Shown here piece by piece: positions 1-9,298 of a DNA stretch of 64,000 bases (its first letter is position 1; the number at the start of each line of letters is the position of its first letter). The position numbers and the translations under genes are program-made. The notes below the pieces were generated by a model, which saw only the letters and a program-made list of their open reading frames with translations, made no database searches and was not told where the DNA came from. This DNA comes from Photobacterium leiognathi (GTDB lineage: Bacteria > Pseudomonadota > Gammaproteobacteria > Enterobacterales > Vibrionaceae): contig NZ_CP131601.1 of assembly GCF_030685535.1 (NCBI RefSeq), positions 992,001 through 1,056,000 of the forward strand, in the 5' to 3' direction.

Positions 1-64
1 TATGTATAATTTCTAGTGTTTGAATATATGTAAAAAATATGTAAGCATAAACTCATCGTACCAG

Positions 65-577
65 ATGGGGGCTTTTACATTGTTTAACGTCTATAAGCCA
101 AGTGTGGTCAAATATGCACTGAATTTATGGCCGCCGTTTTGGGGGGCTGGAATTAAAATTGTATCTATCAGTGATGATTTCCGAACTGTTAAAGTAAGGT
201 TAAAATTACGCTGGTGGAATAAGAATGCTAACCGTACTCAATATGGCGGTAGTATCTTCTCGTTAACCGATCCGATGTACTCATTAATGCTAATGGGGAT
301 TTTAGGTCAGCAATATTTTATTTGGGATAAACAGGCGAGTATTAACTTTATTCAGCCTGGCGATAGCGATTTAACAGCCGACTTTGTGATTTCAGAACAA
401 TGCATTGAAGCGATTAAGCTGGCGACACAGCATGGCGATAAATATTTTCCTTCATTTACGGTCAATGTACTGAATAACAAAGGGGAGTTGGTATCACAAG
501 TACAACGAACCTTGTATGTGAGAAAGAAACCAGAATATCGAAATCATCTGGATGTTGAAGAGCAAACAACAGAATAA
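65..577 (+). CDS. DUF4442 family hotdog-fold protein (putative thioesterase-like)
   Basis: About 170 residues. It resembles the DUF4442 group of hotdog-fold proteins, related to acyl-CoA thioesterases, through the run YKPSVVKYALNLWPPFWGAG near the N-terminus and the central TQYGGSIFSLTDPMYSLMLM segment. The fold suggests an acyl-thioester substrate, but none can be named. The frame stays open upstream to a TTG at 20. I chose the ATG at 65 because the family-like sequence begins right after it; no convincing ribosome binding site is visible for either start. It converges on fldA with a shared terminator between them. Family assignment is fairly sure; function is inference. Confidence 0.7.
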   Translation: MGAFTLFNVYKPSVVKYALNLWPPFWGAGIKIVSISDDFRTVKVRLKLRWWNKNANRTQYGGSIFSLTDPMYSLMLMGILGQQYFIWDKQASINFIQPGDSDLTADFVISEQCIEAIKLATQHGDKYFPSFTVNVLNNKGELVSQVQRTLYVRKKPEYRNHLDVEEQTTE

Positions 578-595
578 TGAGTGTTTATGAGATAT

Positions 596-625
596 AAAAA
601 AACGCGCTAACAAGCGCGTTTTTTT
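596..625. terminator. Bidirectional Rho-independent terminator (DUF4442 / fldA)
   Basis: A perfect stem AACGCGCT/AGCGCGTT with loop AACA has an A-run on the left and a T-run on the right, so it can terminate both convergent genes. Its loop-closing triplet GCT...AGC is the same as in two of the terminators occupied by IS copies elsewhere in the window, yet this one is empty. Confidence 0.85.
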
Positions 626-638
626 GATGTATCTATGA

Positions 639-1166
639 TTAGTCAGCAAGTTCTGCTAGACACATTTCATCATAAATTTGATCAACCCATTGCTTAACAC
701 GTTGTGCTGTTAGCTCTGGTTGGCGATCTTCATCAATACATAGACCTACGAAGTGGTTGTCATCAACAAGAGCTTTTGATGCTTCAAACTCAAAACCTTC
801 TGTTGAGAAGTTACCAACGATAGTTGCACCGCGACCTTCAACGATATCACGTACAGTACCCATCGCATCACAGAAGTATTCTGCGTAATCTTCTTGGTCA
901 CCACAACCAAAGATAGCCACTAGCTTGGTTGAGAAATCAATTTGCTCAAGCTCTGGGAAGAAGTCATCCCAATCACATTGTGGTTCACCGTAGTACCAAG
1001 TAGGGATACCTAGTAGTAACAGATCAAAATTGTCGATATCTTCTTTGCTGCTTTTTGCGATATCTTTTACTTCAACTAGCTTGTCGCCAAGTTGTTTCTG
1101 GATCATTTTAGCGACAGCTTCGGTATTACCTGTGTCGCTACCAAAGAAGAGTCCAACGCTCGCCAT
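639..1166 (-). CDS. fldA: Flavodoxin, long-chain type
   Basis: A 175-residue flavodoxin, an FMN-binding one-electron carrier in the cytoplasm. The phosphate-binding P-loop reads GLFFGSDTGNTEAVA at residues 5-19. The FMN-contacting loops IPTWYYGEPQCDWDDF (about 54-69) and FGCGDQEDYAEYFCDA (about 86-101) are present. The insertion typical of long-chain flavodoxins is present, and the length matches E. coli FldA. It lies downstream of a DUF2788 gene and ybfF on the same strand, an arrangement I associate with vibrios. The ATG is preceded by a weak purine stretch. Confidence 0.95.
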   Translation of the reverse strand: MASVGLFFGSDTGNTEAVAKMIQKQLGDKLVEVKDIAKSSKEDIDNFDLLLLGIPTWYYGEPQCDWDDFFPELEQIDFSTKLVAIFGCGDQEDYAEYFCDAMGTVRDIVEGRGATIVGNFSTEGFEFEASKALVDDNHFVGLCIDEDRQPELTAQRVKQWVDQIYDEMCLAELAD

Positions 1167-1359
1167 AGTAGAGATTACCCGTATATAAAATAGTTAACTG
1201 CTGCGTTGCAGTTTACAGAAATCAGTAGAAACGGTGCAATGATAATTACTGTTTACTGACGTTTTGTCTGTTTTTTCGCCTAAACAGTTGCATTGTCCGC
1301 AAGAATCTAGTCTTAGGTGTTGAGATAAACAGCATAAATCACACAAAACTGCTGTGAGA

Positions 1360-1578
1360 TCAAATACCCGTACCTTCCCAACTTAGCTGAATTATTCCTT
1401 TAGCAATAAAGCCAGCACAACCGAGAAATAATACAAGCCAGACAATCTTTTGTCCAAAAGGTGGAACATTACCTTGTTTTAAAACATCTTTTATTGCCAT
1501 GCCAATAAAGAAAAAAATGGCGGCAAAAACAAGGTCTAACCCGATGGACTCAATTAAATCCATGTATTCATAAAGCAT
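1360..1578 (-). CDS. DUF2788 family small membrane protein
   Basis: A 72-residue protein with two predicted membrane segments, about residues 15-32 (GLDLVFAAIFFFIGMAI) and 44-62 (KIVWLVLFLGCAGFIAKGI). They are joined by a short polar loop, DVLKQGNVPPFGQ. It resembles the DUF2788 proteins found between ybfF and fldA in vibrios. Function is unknown. About 190 bases separate it from fldA, enough for fldA to have its own promoter, but I cannot point to a convincing one. Confidence 0.75.
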   Translation of the reverse strand: MLYEYMDLIESIGLDLVFAAIFFFIGMAIKDVLKQGNVPPFGQKIVWLVLFLGCAGFIAKGIIQLSWEGTGI

Positions 1579-1652
1579 AACAAATCCTTTGCTATTGAGC
1601 TAAATGAGACTATAGCATAGTCGAAAAAGGGAATTAATAGATCAGAAGGGGA

Positions 1653-1690
1653 ATATCCCATGGTTAGTGAGCAGGCTAACAATGGGATAT
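1653..1690. other. Strong inverted repeat 3' of ybfF, no U-tract
   Basis: Arms ATATCCCAT and ATGGGATAT continue, after one mismatch, into GTTAG/CTAAC, giving a 14-bp stem and an 8-nt loop just past the ybfF stop codon. On the minus strand no T-run follows, so it does not look like an ordinary terminator. It may be an RNA-processing or 3'-protecting hairpin between ybfF and the DUF2788 gene. Confidence 0.6.
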
Positions 1691-1705
1691 AACATCGAAA
1701 AAGAG

Positions 1706-2470
1706 TTACTTTTCAAGGAAGTTGGTAATGATACGAGTCACGGCTTCTGGTTTTTCAGCATGCAACCAATGACCTGTATTTGCCACCATATGCGCTTTGG
1801 CTTGAGGGAATTGACGCATTATTTCATCACGGTATTCAGGAACAATATAGTCAGACTCTTGGCCTTTGATGAATAACGTTTTCCCCATAAACGGCTCTGC
1901 TGCTGGTTGCCAGCTCATAATGGTACTGTAGTTTGCAATAATTCCATCAACGTTAAAACGCCATTGATAAGCGTCATCTTGTTTCGCTAAAGACTTGAGT
2001 AAGAACAGTCTAACGCCAGCATCTTCGACATACTGAGCAAGGTAATGTTCTGCTTCACTACGTATACTAATGATATGCTTATTCACTTCTTGTAAGCCAT
2101 TAAACACATTTTGATGACGATGGGCTTGATAACTCACTGGTGCCATATCAAGTACAACCAAATGTTCCATGCGATTTGGTGCTATTGCAGCCAATGCCAT
2201 GGCTACTTTTCCACCCATTGAGTGACCAATCACTGAAAATTGATCAATATCTAAATGGTTGATCACATCCAGGACATCCTGTGCCATTTCTTGATATGTG
2301 AAATGATCCGAGTGTGGCGATAAACCGTGATTACGTAAATCGACACTAATCACTTTATATTTATTTTTCAATGATCTGGCGAGTAAGCCTAGATTTGCAG
2401 CGCTGCCGAATAAGCCATGGATCAAAATGATCGTTTTTCCATCGCCTTCGACCTGATAATGAAGATTCAC
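1706..2470 (-). CDS. ybfF: Alpha/beta hydrolase, YbfF-type esterase
   Basis: A 254-residue alpha/beta hydrolase. The oxyanion-loop motif is LIHGLFGSAANLG near residue 16. The nucleophile elbow is GHSMGGK, with Ser at about 84, and the C-terminal catalytic His lies in NTGHWLHAEKP. The acid residue is probably the Asp in KGQESDYIVP. E. coli YbfF, also encoded next to seqA, is an acyl-CoA/ester hydrolase in vitro; the natural substrate is unsettled. It is transcribed divergently from seqA with about 90 bases between the starts. Confidence 0.88.
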   Translation of the reverse strand: MNLHYQVEGDGKTIILIHGLFGSAANLGLLARSLKNKYKVISVDLRNHGLSPHSDHFTYQEMAQDVLDVINHLDIDQFSVIGHSMGGKVAMALAAIAPNRMEHLVVLDMAPVSYQAHRHQNVFNGLQEVNKHIISIRSEAEHYLAQYVEDAGVRLFLLKSLAKQDDAYQWRFNVDGIIANYSTIMSWQPAAEPFMGKTLFIKGQESDYIVPEYRDEIMRQFPQAKAHMVANTGHWLHAEKPEAVTRIITNFLEK

Positions 2471-2562
2471 TGACTATTTTCTCTATTTAGTTGTGGTATT
2501 TACCGTAGAGTATAACCTCGGATCAAGCTATAATCGTACCCAGATTTTTAAACGGAACGATA

Positions 2563-3117
2563 ATGAATAATACGATGAAGACTATTGAGGTAGACGAAGA
2601 GCTATATCGTTATATTGCTAGCCAGACTCAGCATATTGGTGAAAGCGCTTCTGATATTTTGCGTCGGTTGCTTATGGTGCCTGAAGAGCAATTGCAGCAA
2701 CCTGCTGTAGTAATGCCTGTTCGTCCTAAGGGAATTGTTGTGAGCAAAGATGCTGGCAACGAGCCAACAATGGATCGCGTGAAAGAGATGCGAACCGTGT
2801 TGATCTCTGATGAATTTGCGGCACAAGAAAAAGCAATTGGTCGTTTTATGATGATCTTGTCTTCTCTATACCGCATTGATGCAGAAAGCTTCTCTGAAGC
2901 TGCTGCGATTAAAGGTCGTACTCGCGTTTATTTTGCTCATGATGAAGATACATTGTTAGCAAGCGGTAAAACGACTAAGCCAAAGTCGATCCCTTCGACA
3001 CCATTTTGGGTTATCACAAATACGAATACCGAGCGTAAGCGTCAGATGATTGACCAGTTAATGACAAAAATGGGATTTGGTTCTGACATCATCGATAAGG
3101 TATGTGGCGAGATCTAA
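2563..3117 (+). CDS. seqA: SeqA, negative regulator of replication initiation
   Basis: SeqA binds hemimethylated GATC sites and sequesters oriC after initiation. The N-terminal oligomerisation domain is EVDEELYRYIASQTQHIGES (about residues 8-27). The C-terminal DNA-binding domain contains KGRTRVYFAHDE and TPFWVITNTNT, the loops that contact methylated GATC. A poorly conserved linker lies at about 45-75, and the protein is slightly longer than the E. coli one. The ATG at 2563 has GGAAC six bases upstream. A second ATG at 2575 gives MKTIEVDEEL, which is exactly how E. coli SeqA begins, so the start could be four codons later. pgm follows after 38 bases, as in E. coli. Confidence 0.95.
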   Translation: MNNTMKTIEVDEELYRYIASQTQHIGESASDILRRLLMVPEEQLQQPAVVMPVRPKGIVVSKDAGNEPTMDRVKEMRTVLISDEFAAQEKAIGRFMMILSSLYRIDAESFSEAAAIKGRTRVYFAHDEDTLLASGKTTKPKSIPSTPFWVITNTNTERKRQMIDQLMTKMGFGSDIIDKVCGEI

Positions 3118-3155
3118 CCGCGACATATTGACGTCAAAATAACAAGGATAAAACT

Positions 3156-4802
3156 ATGGCTATCCATCCTCGTGCTGGGCAACGTGCTCAGCAAGAAGAT
3201 ATGCATAATATTCCAGCGCTTATCGCCAATTACTTTTTAATTGAGCCAAGTGCTCAAGACGCATCACAACGCGTTGAGTTTGGTACTTCGGGTCACCGTG
3301 GAACGGCAGATAAAGGCACATTTAACCAGCACCACATTTGGGCTATTGCACAAGCAGTGGCTGAAGTGCGTGCAGCTAATGGAGTGACAGGGCCTCTTTT
3401 CCTTGGTAAAGATACCCATGCATTATCAGAGCCTGCTTTTACTTCTACATTGGAAGTGCTTGTTGCAAACAATGTAAAAGTCGTTATTCAAGAAGGTAAG
3501 GGATATACCCCAACACCTGGCATTTCTCATTCGATCCTTTGTTATAACAAAGCACACGAAGATAAAGCTGATGGTATTGTGATCACACCATCACATAATC
3601 CACCTCAAGATGGCGGTATTAAATATAACCCGGTTCATGGTGGTCCTGCTGAAAGTGAGTTAACGACAGCGATTGAGCGTCGTGCTAATGAAATCATTGC
3701 TAATGGTTTAGTCGATGTTAAGCGTGTTGCTATCACTGAAGCATTTGCATCAGATCTTGTGGTTGAGCAAGATCTGGTTGCACCATACGTTGCTGATCTT
3801 GTTAATGTTATTGACATGGAAGCAATTCAAAAAGCTGAGCTGAAATTAGGTGTTGATCCACTAGGTGGTTCGGGCATTGAATACTGGCGCCAAATCGCTG
3901 CTTATTATGCGCTTGATTTAACGTTAGTCGATGAATCTATCGATCCATCATTCCGCTTTATGTCATTAGATAAAGATGGCGTAGTACGTATGGACTGTTC
4001 ATCACCCTACGCGATGGCTGGCTTATTAGCTTATAAAGACAATTACGATCTTGCGTTCGGTAATGACCCAGATTACGACCGTCACGGTATCGTAACGCCA
4101 GCGGGTTTAATGAATCCTAACCATTACTTAGCAGTATGTATTGATTATCTGTTCCGTCATCGTAGCGGTTGGTCAGATCAAGTTGCTGTAGGTAAAACAT
4201 TAGTATCAAGTGCATTGATTGACCGTGTAGTTGCGTCACTTGGTCGCGAACTGGTTGAAGTGCCTGTTGGCTTCAAATGGTTTGTCGATGGTTTATACAG
4301 TGGTAAGTTGGGCTTTGGTGGTGAAGAAAGTGCAGGCGCATCTTTCTTACGTAAAGACGGTACACCATGGTCAACAGATAAAGACGGTATTTTACTGTGT
4401 TTGTTAGCTGCTGAAATTACAGCGGTAACAGGCAAAACACCGCAACAATACTACGATGAGTTGGCAGATAAGTTTGGTCATTCAGAGTATTCTCGTCTAC
4501 AAGCGGTAGCGAACAAAGAGCAGAAAGCAGTATTAAGTAAGCTTTCGCCTGAGATGGTTTCTGCTGAAACCTTAGCTGGTGAGCCAATTACTGCACGTTT
4601 GACTCATGCACCAGGTAACGGTGCTTCTATTGGCGGCTTGAAAGTGACAACAGAGAACGGTTGGTTCGCTGCTCGTCCATCCGGTACTGAAGACATCTAT
4701 AAGATTTACTGTGAAAGCTTCAAAGGTAGGGAACACCTAGCACTTATCGAACAAGAAGCACAGGAAATTGTAAGTAAAGTCTTTGCTGACGCTGGCTTAT
4801 AA
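3156..4802 (+). CDS. pgm: Phosphoglucomutase (alpha-D-glucose phosphate-specific)
   Basis: Interconverts glucose 1-phosphate and glucose 6-phosphate, linking glycolysis with UDP-glucose, glycogen and LPS precursors. A 548-residue cytoplasmic enzyme, close to E. coli Pgm. The phosphoserine loop [11 protein letters not shown] carries the catalytic Ser146. The metal-binding loop is DPDYDRHG (about 305-312), the sugar-binding loop GGEESAGAS (about 388-396), and the phosphate-binding loop [12 protein letters not shown] near the C-terminus. It is probably co-transcribed with seqA; ACAAGGA ahead of the ATG is the ribosome binding site. Confidence 0.97.
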   Translation: MAIHPRAGQRAQQEDMHNIPALIANYFLIEPSAQDASQRVEFGTSGHRGTADKGTFNQHHIWAIAQAVAEVRAANGVTGPLFLGKDTHALSEPAFTSTLEVLVANNVKVVIQEGKGYTPTPGISHSILCYNKAHEDKADGIVITPSHNPPQDGGIKYNPVHGGPAESELTTAIERRANEIIANGLVDVKRVAITEAFASDLVVEQDLVAPYVADLVNVIDMEAIQKAELKLGVDPLGGSGIEYWRQIAAYYALDLTLVDESIDPSFRFMSLDKDGVVRMDCSSPYAMAGLLAYKDNYDLAFGNDPDYDRHGIVTPAGLMNPNHYLAVCIDYLFRHRSGWSDQVAVGKTLVSSALIDRVVASLGRELVEVPVGFKWFVDGLYSGKLGFGGEESAGASFLRKDGTPWSTDKDGILLCLLAAEITAVTGKTPQQYYDELADKFGHSEYSRLQAVANKEQKAVLSKLSPEMVSAETLAGEPITARLTHAPGNGASIGGLKVTTENGWFAARPSGTEDIYKIYCESFKGREHLALIEQEAQEIVSKVFADAGL

Positions 4803-4816
4803 TCACTTATAGTAAG

Positions 4817-4843
4817 AAAAACGCCCTATGTGGGCGTTTTTTT
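4817..4843. terminator. Bidirectional terminator (pgm / DUF1853)
   Basis: Stem AAAAACGCCC/GGGCGTTTTT with loop TATGT, followed by further T residues. It lies between the convergent pgm and DUF1853 genes and has A/T runs suited to both directions. Confidence 0.85.
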
Positions 4844-4860
4844 ATATCTGATATTTATGG

Positions 4861-5643
4861 TTACAATTCACTGTTATGCTTAGGCCAGTGATTCGGCACA
4901 ACAAACCACACCTTATTTTTGCTATCAATAGCTTGCGTTGGCACAGTTATTTGGCTTGGGTCGAGATATTCTTCAAGTTCAATAAATGCTGGTGGTGCTA
5001 TCCATTGTTTTTTCGTCAACGTTTTTAAGAGCATATCTTCAGCTTCAGACTGATAACACCATAATCCAGTGTGAGCACTTGGATTGATATGAATGGTTGA
5101 ACCTTGTTGTGGCTTTGGACAAGCATGAAATAATCGTCCTTGCATGATCAGTCGACGTTTAGCAGGTATAAAATCAAAAGTCTGTGTAAAGGCGCCATGT
5201 TCACTAAGTGTGAGTTGATGCTCAATCATTCTTGCCGTTTTCTTATCTAAATTATCTTTAGCATTAGGCCCAGGCCAGCGATTATCAAAAGCTAGATAAA
5301 ATTTTATAGCGACTTCCCAGTGTTCAATTTCATCAGTTAGTAAGTTTTTAACTAGAAAATCAATCGAGCCTACGGTTTGTTTATTCCAATGGAGTTGGAC
5401 TTCTTCTTCGATAAGCTCGTAATCTGGATGATGAATGATTAATTGTTGCCATAGCCATTGGTAATAGAAACCTAAACGGTGATTGCCTAAATATTCTCGT
5501 GGTGTAGGTAACTGGGCTTTTTTTCTAAATGTCTCTAACCAAGCATCATCGCATACATAATCATATGACGAGATCAAACTTGGCATATTGAGTACAGCGA
5601 GATAGTCCTTCGTTAATTGTATATCCATTTCTTTTTGTAACAT
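4861..5643 (-). CDS. DUF1853 family protein
   Basis: 260 residues, cytoplasmic by composition, without signal peptide or membrane segment. It matches my recollection of DUF1853 proteins in the LGFYYQWLWQQLI and GSIDFLVKN...EHWEVAIKFYLA blocks. The spacing of Asp in IDFLV and Glu/Lys in EVAIK (about 94-113) recalls a PD-(D/E)XK nuclease core. That is my inference and not an established activity. An internal Met at residue 6 is an equally possible start. Intergenic spacing suggests a single-gene unit. Confidence 0.65.
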   Translation of the reverse strand: MLQKEMDIQLTKDYLAVLNMPSLISSYDYVCDDAWLETFRKKAQLPTPREYLGNHRLGFYYQWLWQQLIIHHPDYELIEEEVQLHWNKQTVGSIDFLVKNLLTDEIEHWEVAIKFYLAFDNRWPGPNAKDNLDKKTARMIEHQLTLSEHGAFTQTFDFIPAKRRLIMQGRLFHACPKPQQGSTIHINPSAHTGLWCYQSEAEDMLLKTLTKKQWIAPPAFIELEEYLDPSQITVPTQAIDSKNKVWFVVPNHWPKHNSEL

Positions 5644-5770
5644 TTCTACATAACTCGCTTGTATCGGAGGGTTTTACCCAATTTTGACGGAATTTCACCC
5701 GAAAATCTGTAGTAATATTTCATAAACTCAATTAGAGTAATAACAGATTTGATCAGAAAGAGGTTCTGCT

Positions 5771-5968
5771 ATGTACACTCAGTATTCAAAGTTTAATATT
5801 ACTTTTCGTCGTATTTTTGTGGTACTAGCAGGACTATTGTCGTTGCCTGTTTTATTGCTACTACCTGTCAATAAACGTACACGCTTAGGCAGTTTTTTAC
5901 ATCGTTACTGGACGCAAACCAGTGCTCAGCCAGTATGGCTTAAAAAAATAGAGCAAGGTTTTAAATAA
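5771..5968 (+). CDS. Small putative membrane protein, unknown function
   Basis: 65 residues. A basic N-terminus (FRR) is followed by a hydrophobic stretch, FVVLAGLLSLPVLLLLPV at about 15-32, and a positively charged tail ending WLKKIEQGFK. This is consistent with one membrane segment. The coding call rests on AAAGAGG about 7 bases ahead of the ATG, a Rho-independent terminator immediately downstream, and ordinary codon use. I do not recognise the family. No neighbour suggests a role. Confidence 0.55.
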   Translation: MYTQYSKFNITFRRIFVVLAGLLSLPVLLLLPVNKRTRLGSFLHRYWTQTSAQPVWLKKIEQGFK

Positions 5969-5982
5969 CGTTTTCTAACATT

Positions 5983-6007
5983 AAAAGCTGCATTGGCAGC
6001 TTTTTTT
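5983..6007 (+). terminator. Rho-independent terminator after the 65-aa gene
   Basis: Stem AAAAGCTGC/GCAGCTTTT, loop ATTG, followed by a T-run. It supports the preceding small ORF being a real transcription unit. Confidence 0.8.
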
Positions 6008-6046
6008 ATATCATTTGTTTGCTGTTAATGCAGAGAAAACTTTTAA

Positions 6047-6314
6047 TATACCCAAGCGACTTCAAGATGCCTGATTCAGAGCGAAGTCACTGAGTTGAAT
6101 TCAAGGAAGACAACGAAGCGGAATAGCGAGCTCTTTCCAAGTTGTCTGATGCAAGAAGTCGGCTCAGTGATACGCTCCCAAAGGGCGAGCGTCCTTAGCT
6201 CTCAGACTTTGTTAACAATTCTCAATGTAGAACCACTATATCTACGAATCGTTGCCGCGCCTGAGAATTAAGGTCGTCTCGCTGAACACTGCATCTTGAG
6301 GTTGCTTGGGTATA
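6047..6314. mobile_element. MITE-like element with terminal inverted repeats
   Basis: A 268-bp non-coding segment between the 65-aa gene's terminator and ybgI is bounded by inverted repeats of about 24 bp. The left end begins TATACCCAAGCGACTTCAAG and the inverted right end begins TATACCCAAGCAACCTCAAG; the arms differ at only two positions. The interior has no credible ORF and is less AT-rich than the surrounding spacer. The TATA/TATATA context at the ends fits a TA-type target but is not proof. I infer a non-autonomous miniature transposable element; I believe similar ends recur in Vibrionaceae, but this was not checked. Confidence 0.65.
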
Positions 6315-6385
6315 TAATGATAGCCTTAGTACACTAATGCCATAATATTAAAAAGACGTAAGTTAGAAGATTAAGGACAACATCA

Positions 6386-7144
6386 ATGAATAATTTTGCC
6401 TTAGAAGCGGTACTGAATGAGTTGCTCTCTCCTCACTTGATCAAAGATTATTGTCCTAATGGGTTACAAGTTGAAGGTAAAACAGAAGTCAAAAAAATTA
6501 TTACCGGAGTAACGGCTTGTCAGGCTCTCATCGATCGTGCAATTGAAGAAAAGGCTGATGCGTTATTAGTGCATCACGGCTTTTTCTGGAAAGGCGAGCC
6601 AGCTGAAATTCGCGGCATGAAATATCGTCGTATTAAGGCCTTAATTGAAAATGGTATTAATCTATATGCTTACCATTTACCGTTAGATGTGCATACTCAA
6701 GTGGGTAATAACGTCCAGTTAGCACAACGTTTAGGGTTAGACATTACTGGCGGTTTAGAGCTAGGTAACCCACGTTCAGTTGCGATTTATGGTGAGTTAG
6801 AACAAGCTATTTCAGGTGAAGATTTTGCTGCAAGAATTGCGATGGCGCTTCAGCGTGAGCCTTTACATATTGCACCAAATAGCCCAGATCTGATCAAGAA
6901 AGTCGGCTGGTGTACCGGTGGCGGTCAAGATTATATTGAGTTAGCGGCACAGCAAGGGTGTGACGCGTTTATTTCAGGTGAAGTTTCTGAAAGAACAACA
7001 CATACCGCACGTGAATTAGGTATCCATTATTTTGCTGCAGGGCATCATGCAACAGAGCGTTATGGTGTTAAAGCATTAGGTGAGTGGTTAGCACAAGAAC
7101 ATGGATTTGATATCAACTTTATTGATATTGATAACCCAGTTTAA
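6386..7144 (+). CDS. ybgI: Nif3-like dinuclear metal-centre protein (YbgI family)
   Basis: 252 residues, matching E. coli YbgI, a NIF3-family protein that forms a toroidal hexamer with a two-metal site. Likely metal ligands are the His pair in LLVHHGFFWKGE (about 61-72), DVHTQVGNN (about 100-108), and the late His and Glu residues in HHATERYGV. The motif KDYCPNGLQVEG (about 20-31) is typical of the family. A GTP cyclohydrolase-like role has been suggested for the family, but the function is not settled. AGGACA precedes the ATG. It converges on gltA. Confidence 0.92.
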   Translation: MNNFALEAVLNELLSPHLIKDYCPNGLQVEGKTEVKKIITGVTACQALIDRAIEEKADALLVHHGFFWKGEPAEIRGMKYRRIKALIENGINLYAYHLPLDVHTQVGNNVQLAQRLGLDITGGLELGNPRSVAIYGELEQAISGEDFAARIAMALQREPLHIAPNSPDLIKKVGWCTGGGQDYIELAAQQGCDAFISGEVSERTTHTARELGIHYFAAGHHATERYGVKALGEWLAQEHGFDINFIDIDNPV

Positions 7145-7165
7145 TTTTTGATTATTAAACAAATG

Positions 7166-7195
7166 AAAAAGGTTGAGCGAAAGCTCAACCTTTTT
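7166..7195. terminator. Bidirectional terminator (ybgI / gltA)
   Basis: A long stem AAAAAGGTTGAGC/GCTCAACCTTTTT closes on a GAAA tetraloop, with A- and T-runs on both sides. It serves both convergent genes. Confidence 0.9.
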
Positions 7196-7217
7196 GTTTA
7201 TGAGTTTGTTCTAGCGA

Positions 7218-8507
7218 TTATTCACGTTCGTGAAGAGGTTTAAATTCACGTTGTGATTCACCAGTGTATAGCTGGCGAGGACGACCAATACGGTTTGTTG
7301 GATCACTGTGCATCTCATTCCAGTGCGCAATCCAGCCGATAGTACGTGACATCGCAAAGATCACTGTAAACATAGATACAGGAATACCAATCGCTTTTAA
7401 GATGATACCGGAATAGAAGTCTACGTTCGGGTAAAGCTTCTTGCTAATAAAGTATTCATCAGAAAGTGCAATACGCTCAAGTTCCATTGCTACATCAAGT
7501 AGTGGATCTTTAATTTGTAGCTCTTCTAATACTTCATGGCACGCTTCACGCATAACGGTCGCACGAGGGTCATAGTTTTTGTAAACACGGTGACCAAAGC
7601 CCATTAAGCGGAATGGATCGTCTTTATCTTTTGCACGCTCAACGAATTCAGGAATGTTTTCAACACTACCGATTTCTTCAAGCATTTTCAGACAAGCTTC
7701 GTTTGCACCACCATGCGCAGGACCCCATAGCGAAGCAATACCTGCTGCAATACATGCAAATGGGTTAGCACCAGAAGAACCTGCAAGACGTACTGTTGAC
7801 GTTGATGCATTTTGTTCATGATCAGCGTGCAGCGTGAAAATCTTATCCATTGCGCGAGCCACAACTGGGCTTACTTCATACTCTTCACAAGGTGTTGCGA
7901 ACATCATATGAAGGAAGTTTTCAGCGTAATCAAGGTCGTTACGTGGATAGATAAACGGTTGACCAATGTTGTATTTATGGCACATCGCCGCAAGCGTTGG
8001 CATTTTAGACAAAAGTCTAAATGCTGCAATCTCACGGTGAGTATCATTGTTGATATCCAGAGAATCGTGATAGAACGCAGATAAAGCACCAACAACACCA
8101 CACATTACAGCCATCGGGTGAGCATCTCGACGGAAACCGTGGAAGAAGCTTGCAATTTGCTCATGTACCATCGTATGACGTGTAACAGTTGTTCTAAACT
8201 GCTCATATTCAGCTCGGGTAGGGACCTCACCGTATAACAATACATAACAAACTTCTAAGTAGTCTGCGTGATTGGCTAATTGATCAATTGGGAAACCGCG
8301 ATGAAGCAGAATTCCTTTCTCGCCATCAATGTATGTAATTTGAGATTCACACGAGGCTGTTGCGAGAAAACCTGGGTCAAATGTAAAAAAACCGTTTGCG
8401 CCAAGTTTACGCACATCAATTACATCTTGGCCTTCAGAGCCCCCGATAATCGGCAGTTCGATAGGTGCTTTCCCTTCAATATGAAGAGTAGCTTTCTTAT
8501 CTGCCAT
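7218..8507 (-). CDS. gltA: Citrate synthase, type II
   Basis: Condenses oxaloacetate and acetyl-CoA at TCA-cycle entry. 429 residues from the ATG at 8507, which is preceded by AAGGAGA. The open frame continues 27 codons upstream but that part is not family-like. Catalytic and substrate residues are visible in [35 protein letters not shown] and PNVDFYSG, covering the His/His/Asp triad known from E. coli. The length and N-terminal domain ([16 protein letters not shown]) mark the hexameric, NADH-inhibited gram-negative type. It is divergent from sdhCDAB-sucABCD. Confidence 0.97.
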   Translation of the reverse strand: MADKKATLHIEGKAPIELPIIGGSEGQDVIDVRKLGANGFFTFDPGFLATASCESQITYIDGEKGILLHRGFPIDQLANHADYLEVCYVLLYGEVPTRAEYEQFRTTVTRHTMVHEQIASFFHGFRRDAHPMAVMCGVVGALSAFYHDSLDINNDTHREIAAFRLLSKMPTLAAMCHKYNIGQPFIYPRNDLDYAENFLHMMFATPCEEYEVSPVVARAMDKIFTLHADHEQNASTSTVRLAGSSGANPFACIAAGIASLWGPAHGGANEACLKMLEEIGSVENIPEFVERAKDKDDPFRLMGFGHRVYKNYDPRATVMREACHEVLEELQIKDPLLDVAMELERIALSDEYFISKKLYPNVDFYSGIILKAIGIPVSMFTVIFAMSRTIGWIAHWNEMHSDPTNRIGRPRQLYTGESQREFKPLHERE

Positions 8508-8896
8508 AACAATCTCCTTTGCTATTTTTATAATCCTAATCCGATGCGGATGTGCATTTGTTGTACCGCTAGGCGCATCCTTTGTCAATTCTTGTGCTTC
8601 TTTGTGTGCGCTTGTTAATAAGTTTTATCGAAAAAGTGTTATTTTGTAAGAATCGTGTTTGACATCATGTTACTGGGTTTGTTTTTGAATGTTACGGGGC
8701 GTATAGTGATGCTAGGTCTCTGGTTATAGTACCGCCAGGATTTTTTAAGCAAGATGTCAGTCATTTATGAGAGTTAGGTAACGACGTGTACAAACGTTAG
8801 CTCAACATAATAATAACCTAATATTGAATTTTTGTTGCACTTGTTTACTGGCTTGTACGTATACCTCAGAGAATTTAATAAAAATAAATTGCTTCA
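8508..8896. other. Divergent gltA / sdhC promoter region
   Basis: 389 bases without a gene between two TCA-cycle transcription units. It must hold both promoters, and regulators such as ArcA and CRP control these operons in E. coli. I see AT-rich blocks and a TTGACA at about 8659-8664 that could be a -35 element toward sdhC, but no site clear enough to assign. Confidence 0.4.
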
Positions 8897-9298
8897 ATGG
8901 AGCTGAGTGGGCAAACCGTGAAAGTAAATAAGCCAAGACCTGTCAATCTCGATCTGCAAACGATACGCTTTCCGCTAACAGCGATAGCGTCAATCCTACA
9001 CCGCGTTTCAGGCGTGATTACATTCGTATCCCTTGCCATCTTGCTATGGCTGCTAAACCTATCTTTATCTTCTCCTGACGGATTCGCAGCTGCTGCCAGT
9101 ATTACTGATAGCTTTTTTGTGAAATTTGTTCTGTGGGGGGTGCTGACAGCATTGTTTTACCACATTGTATTAGGCGTCCGCCACTTGCTGATGGATTTAG
9201 GATATTTCGAAGAAATGGACACCAGCATTGCAAGTACCAAAGTGAGCTTTGCAATTGTCGCTGTACTAGCAGTATTTGCAGGAGGCTTAGTATGGTAA
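8897..9298 (+). CDS. sdhC: Succinate dehydrogenase cytochrome b556 subunit
   Basis: Membrane anchor of complex [22 protein letters not shown] and [10 protein letters not shown] are nearly identical to E. coli SdhC, including the Ser and Arg of the ubiquinone site. Three hydrophobic segments follow. The haem-ligand His is in the [13 protein letters not shown] region. The ATG at 8897 lacks a clear ribosome binding site; a GTG at 8918 (giving [12 protein letters not shown]) is an equally good start judged against E. coli. The 3' end overlaps sdhD by 7 bases. Confidence 0.95.
   Translation: MELSGQTVKVNKPRPVNLDLQTIRFPLTAIASILHRVSGVITFVSLAILLWLLNLSLSSPDGFAAAASITDSFFVKFVLWGVLTALFYHIVLGVRHLLMDLGYFEEMDTSIASTKVSFAIVAVLAVFAGGLVW

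Noticed and set aside
1167..1359. Fur box or promoter in front of fldA
   Set aside because: Some AT-rich partial matches, but none close enough to a consensus to report.
8280..8618. 112-aa + strand ORF over the gltA start
   Set aside because: Cys-rich, odd composition, antisense to gltA and its leader; no start signal.
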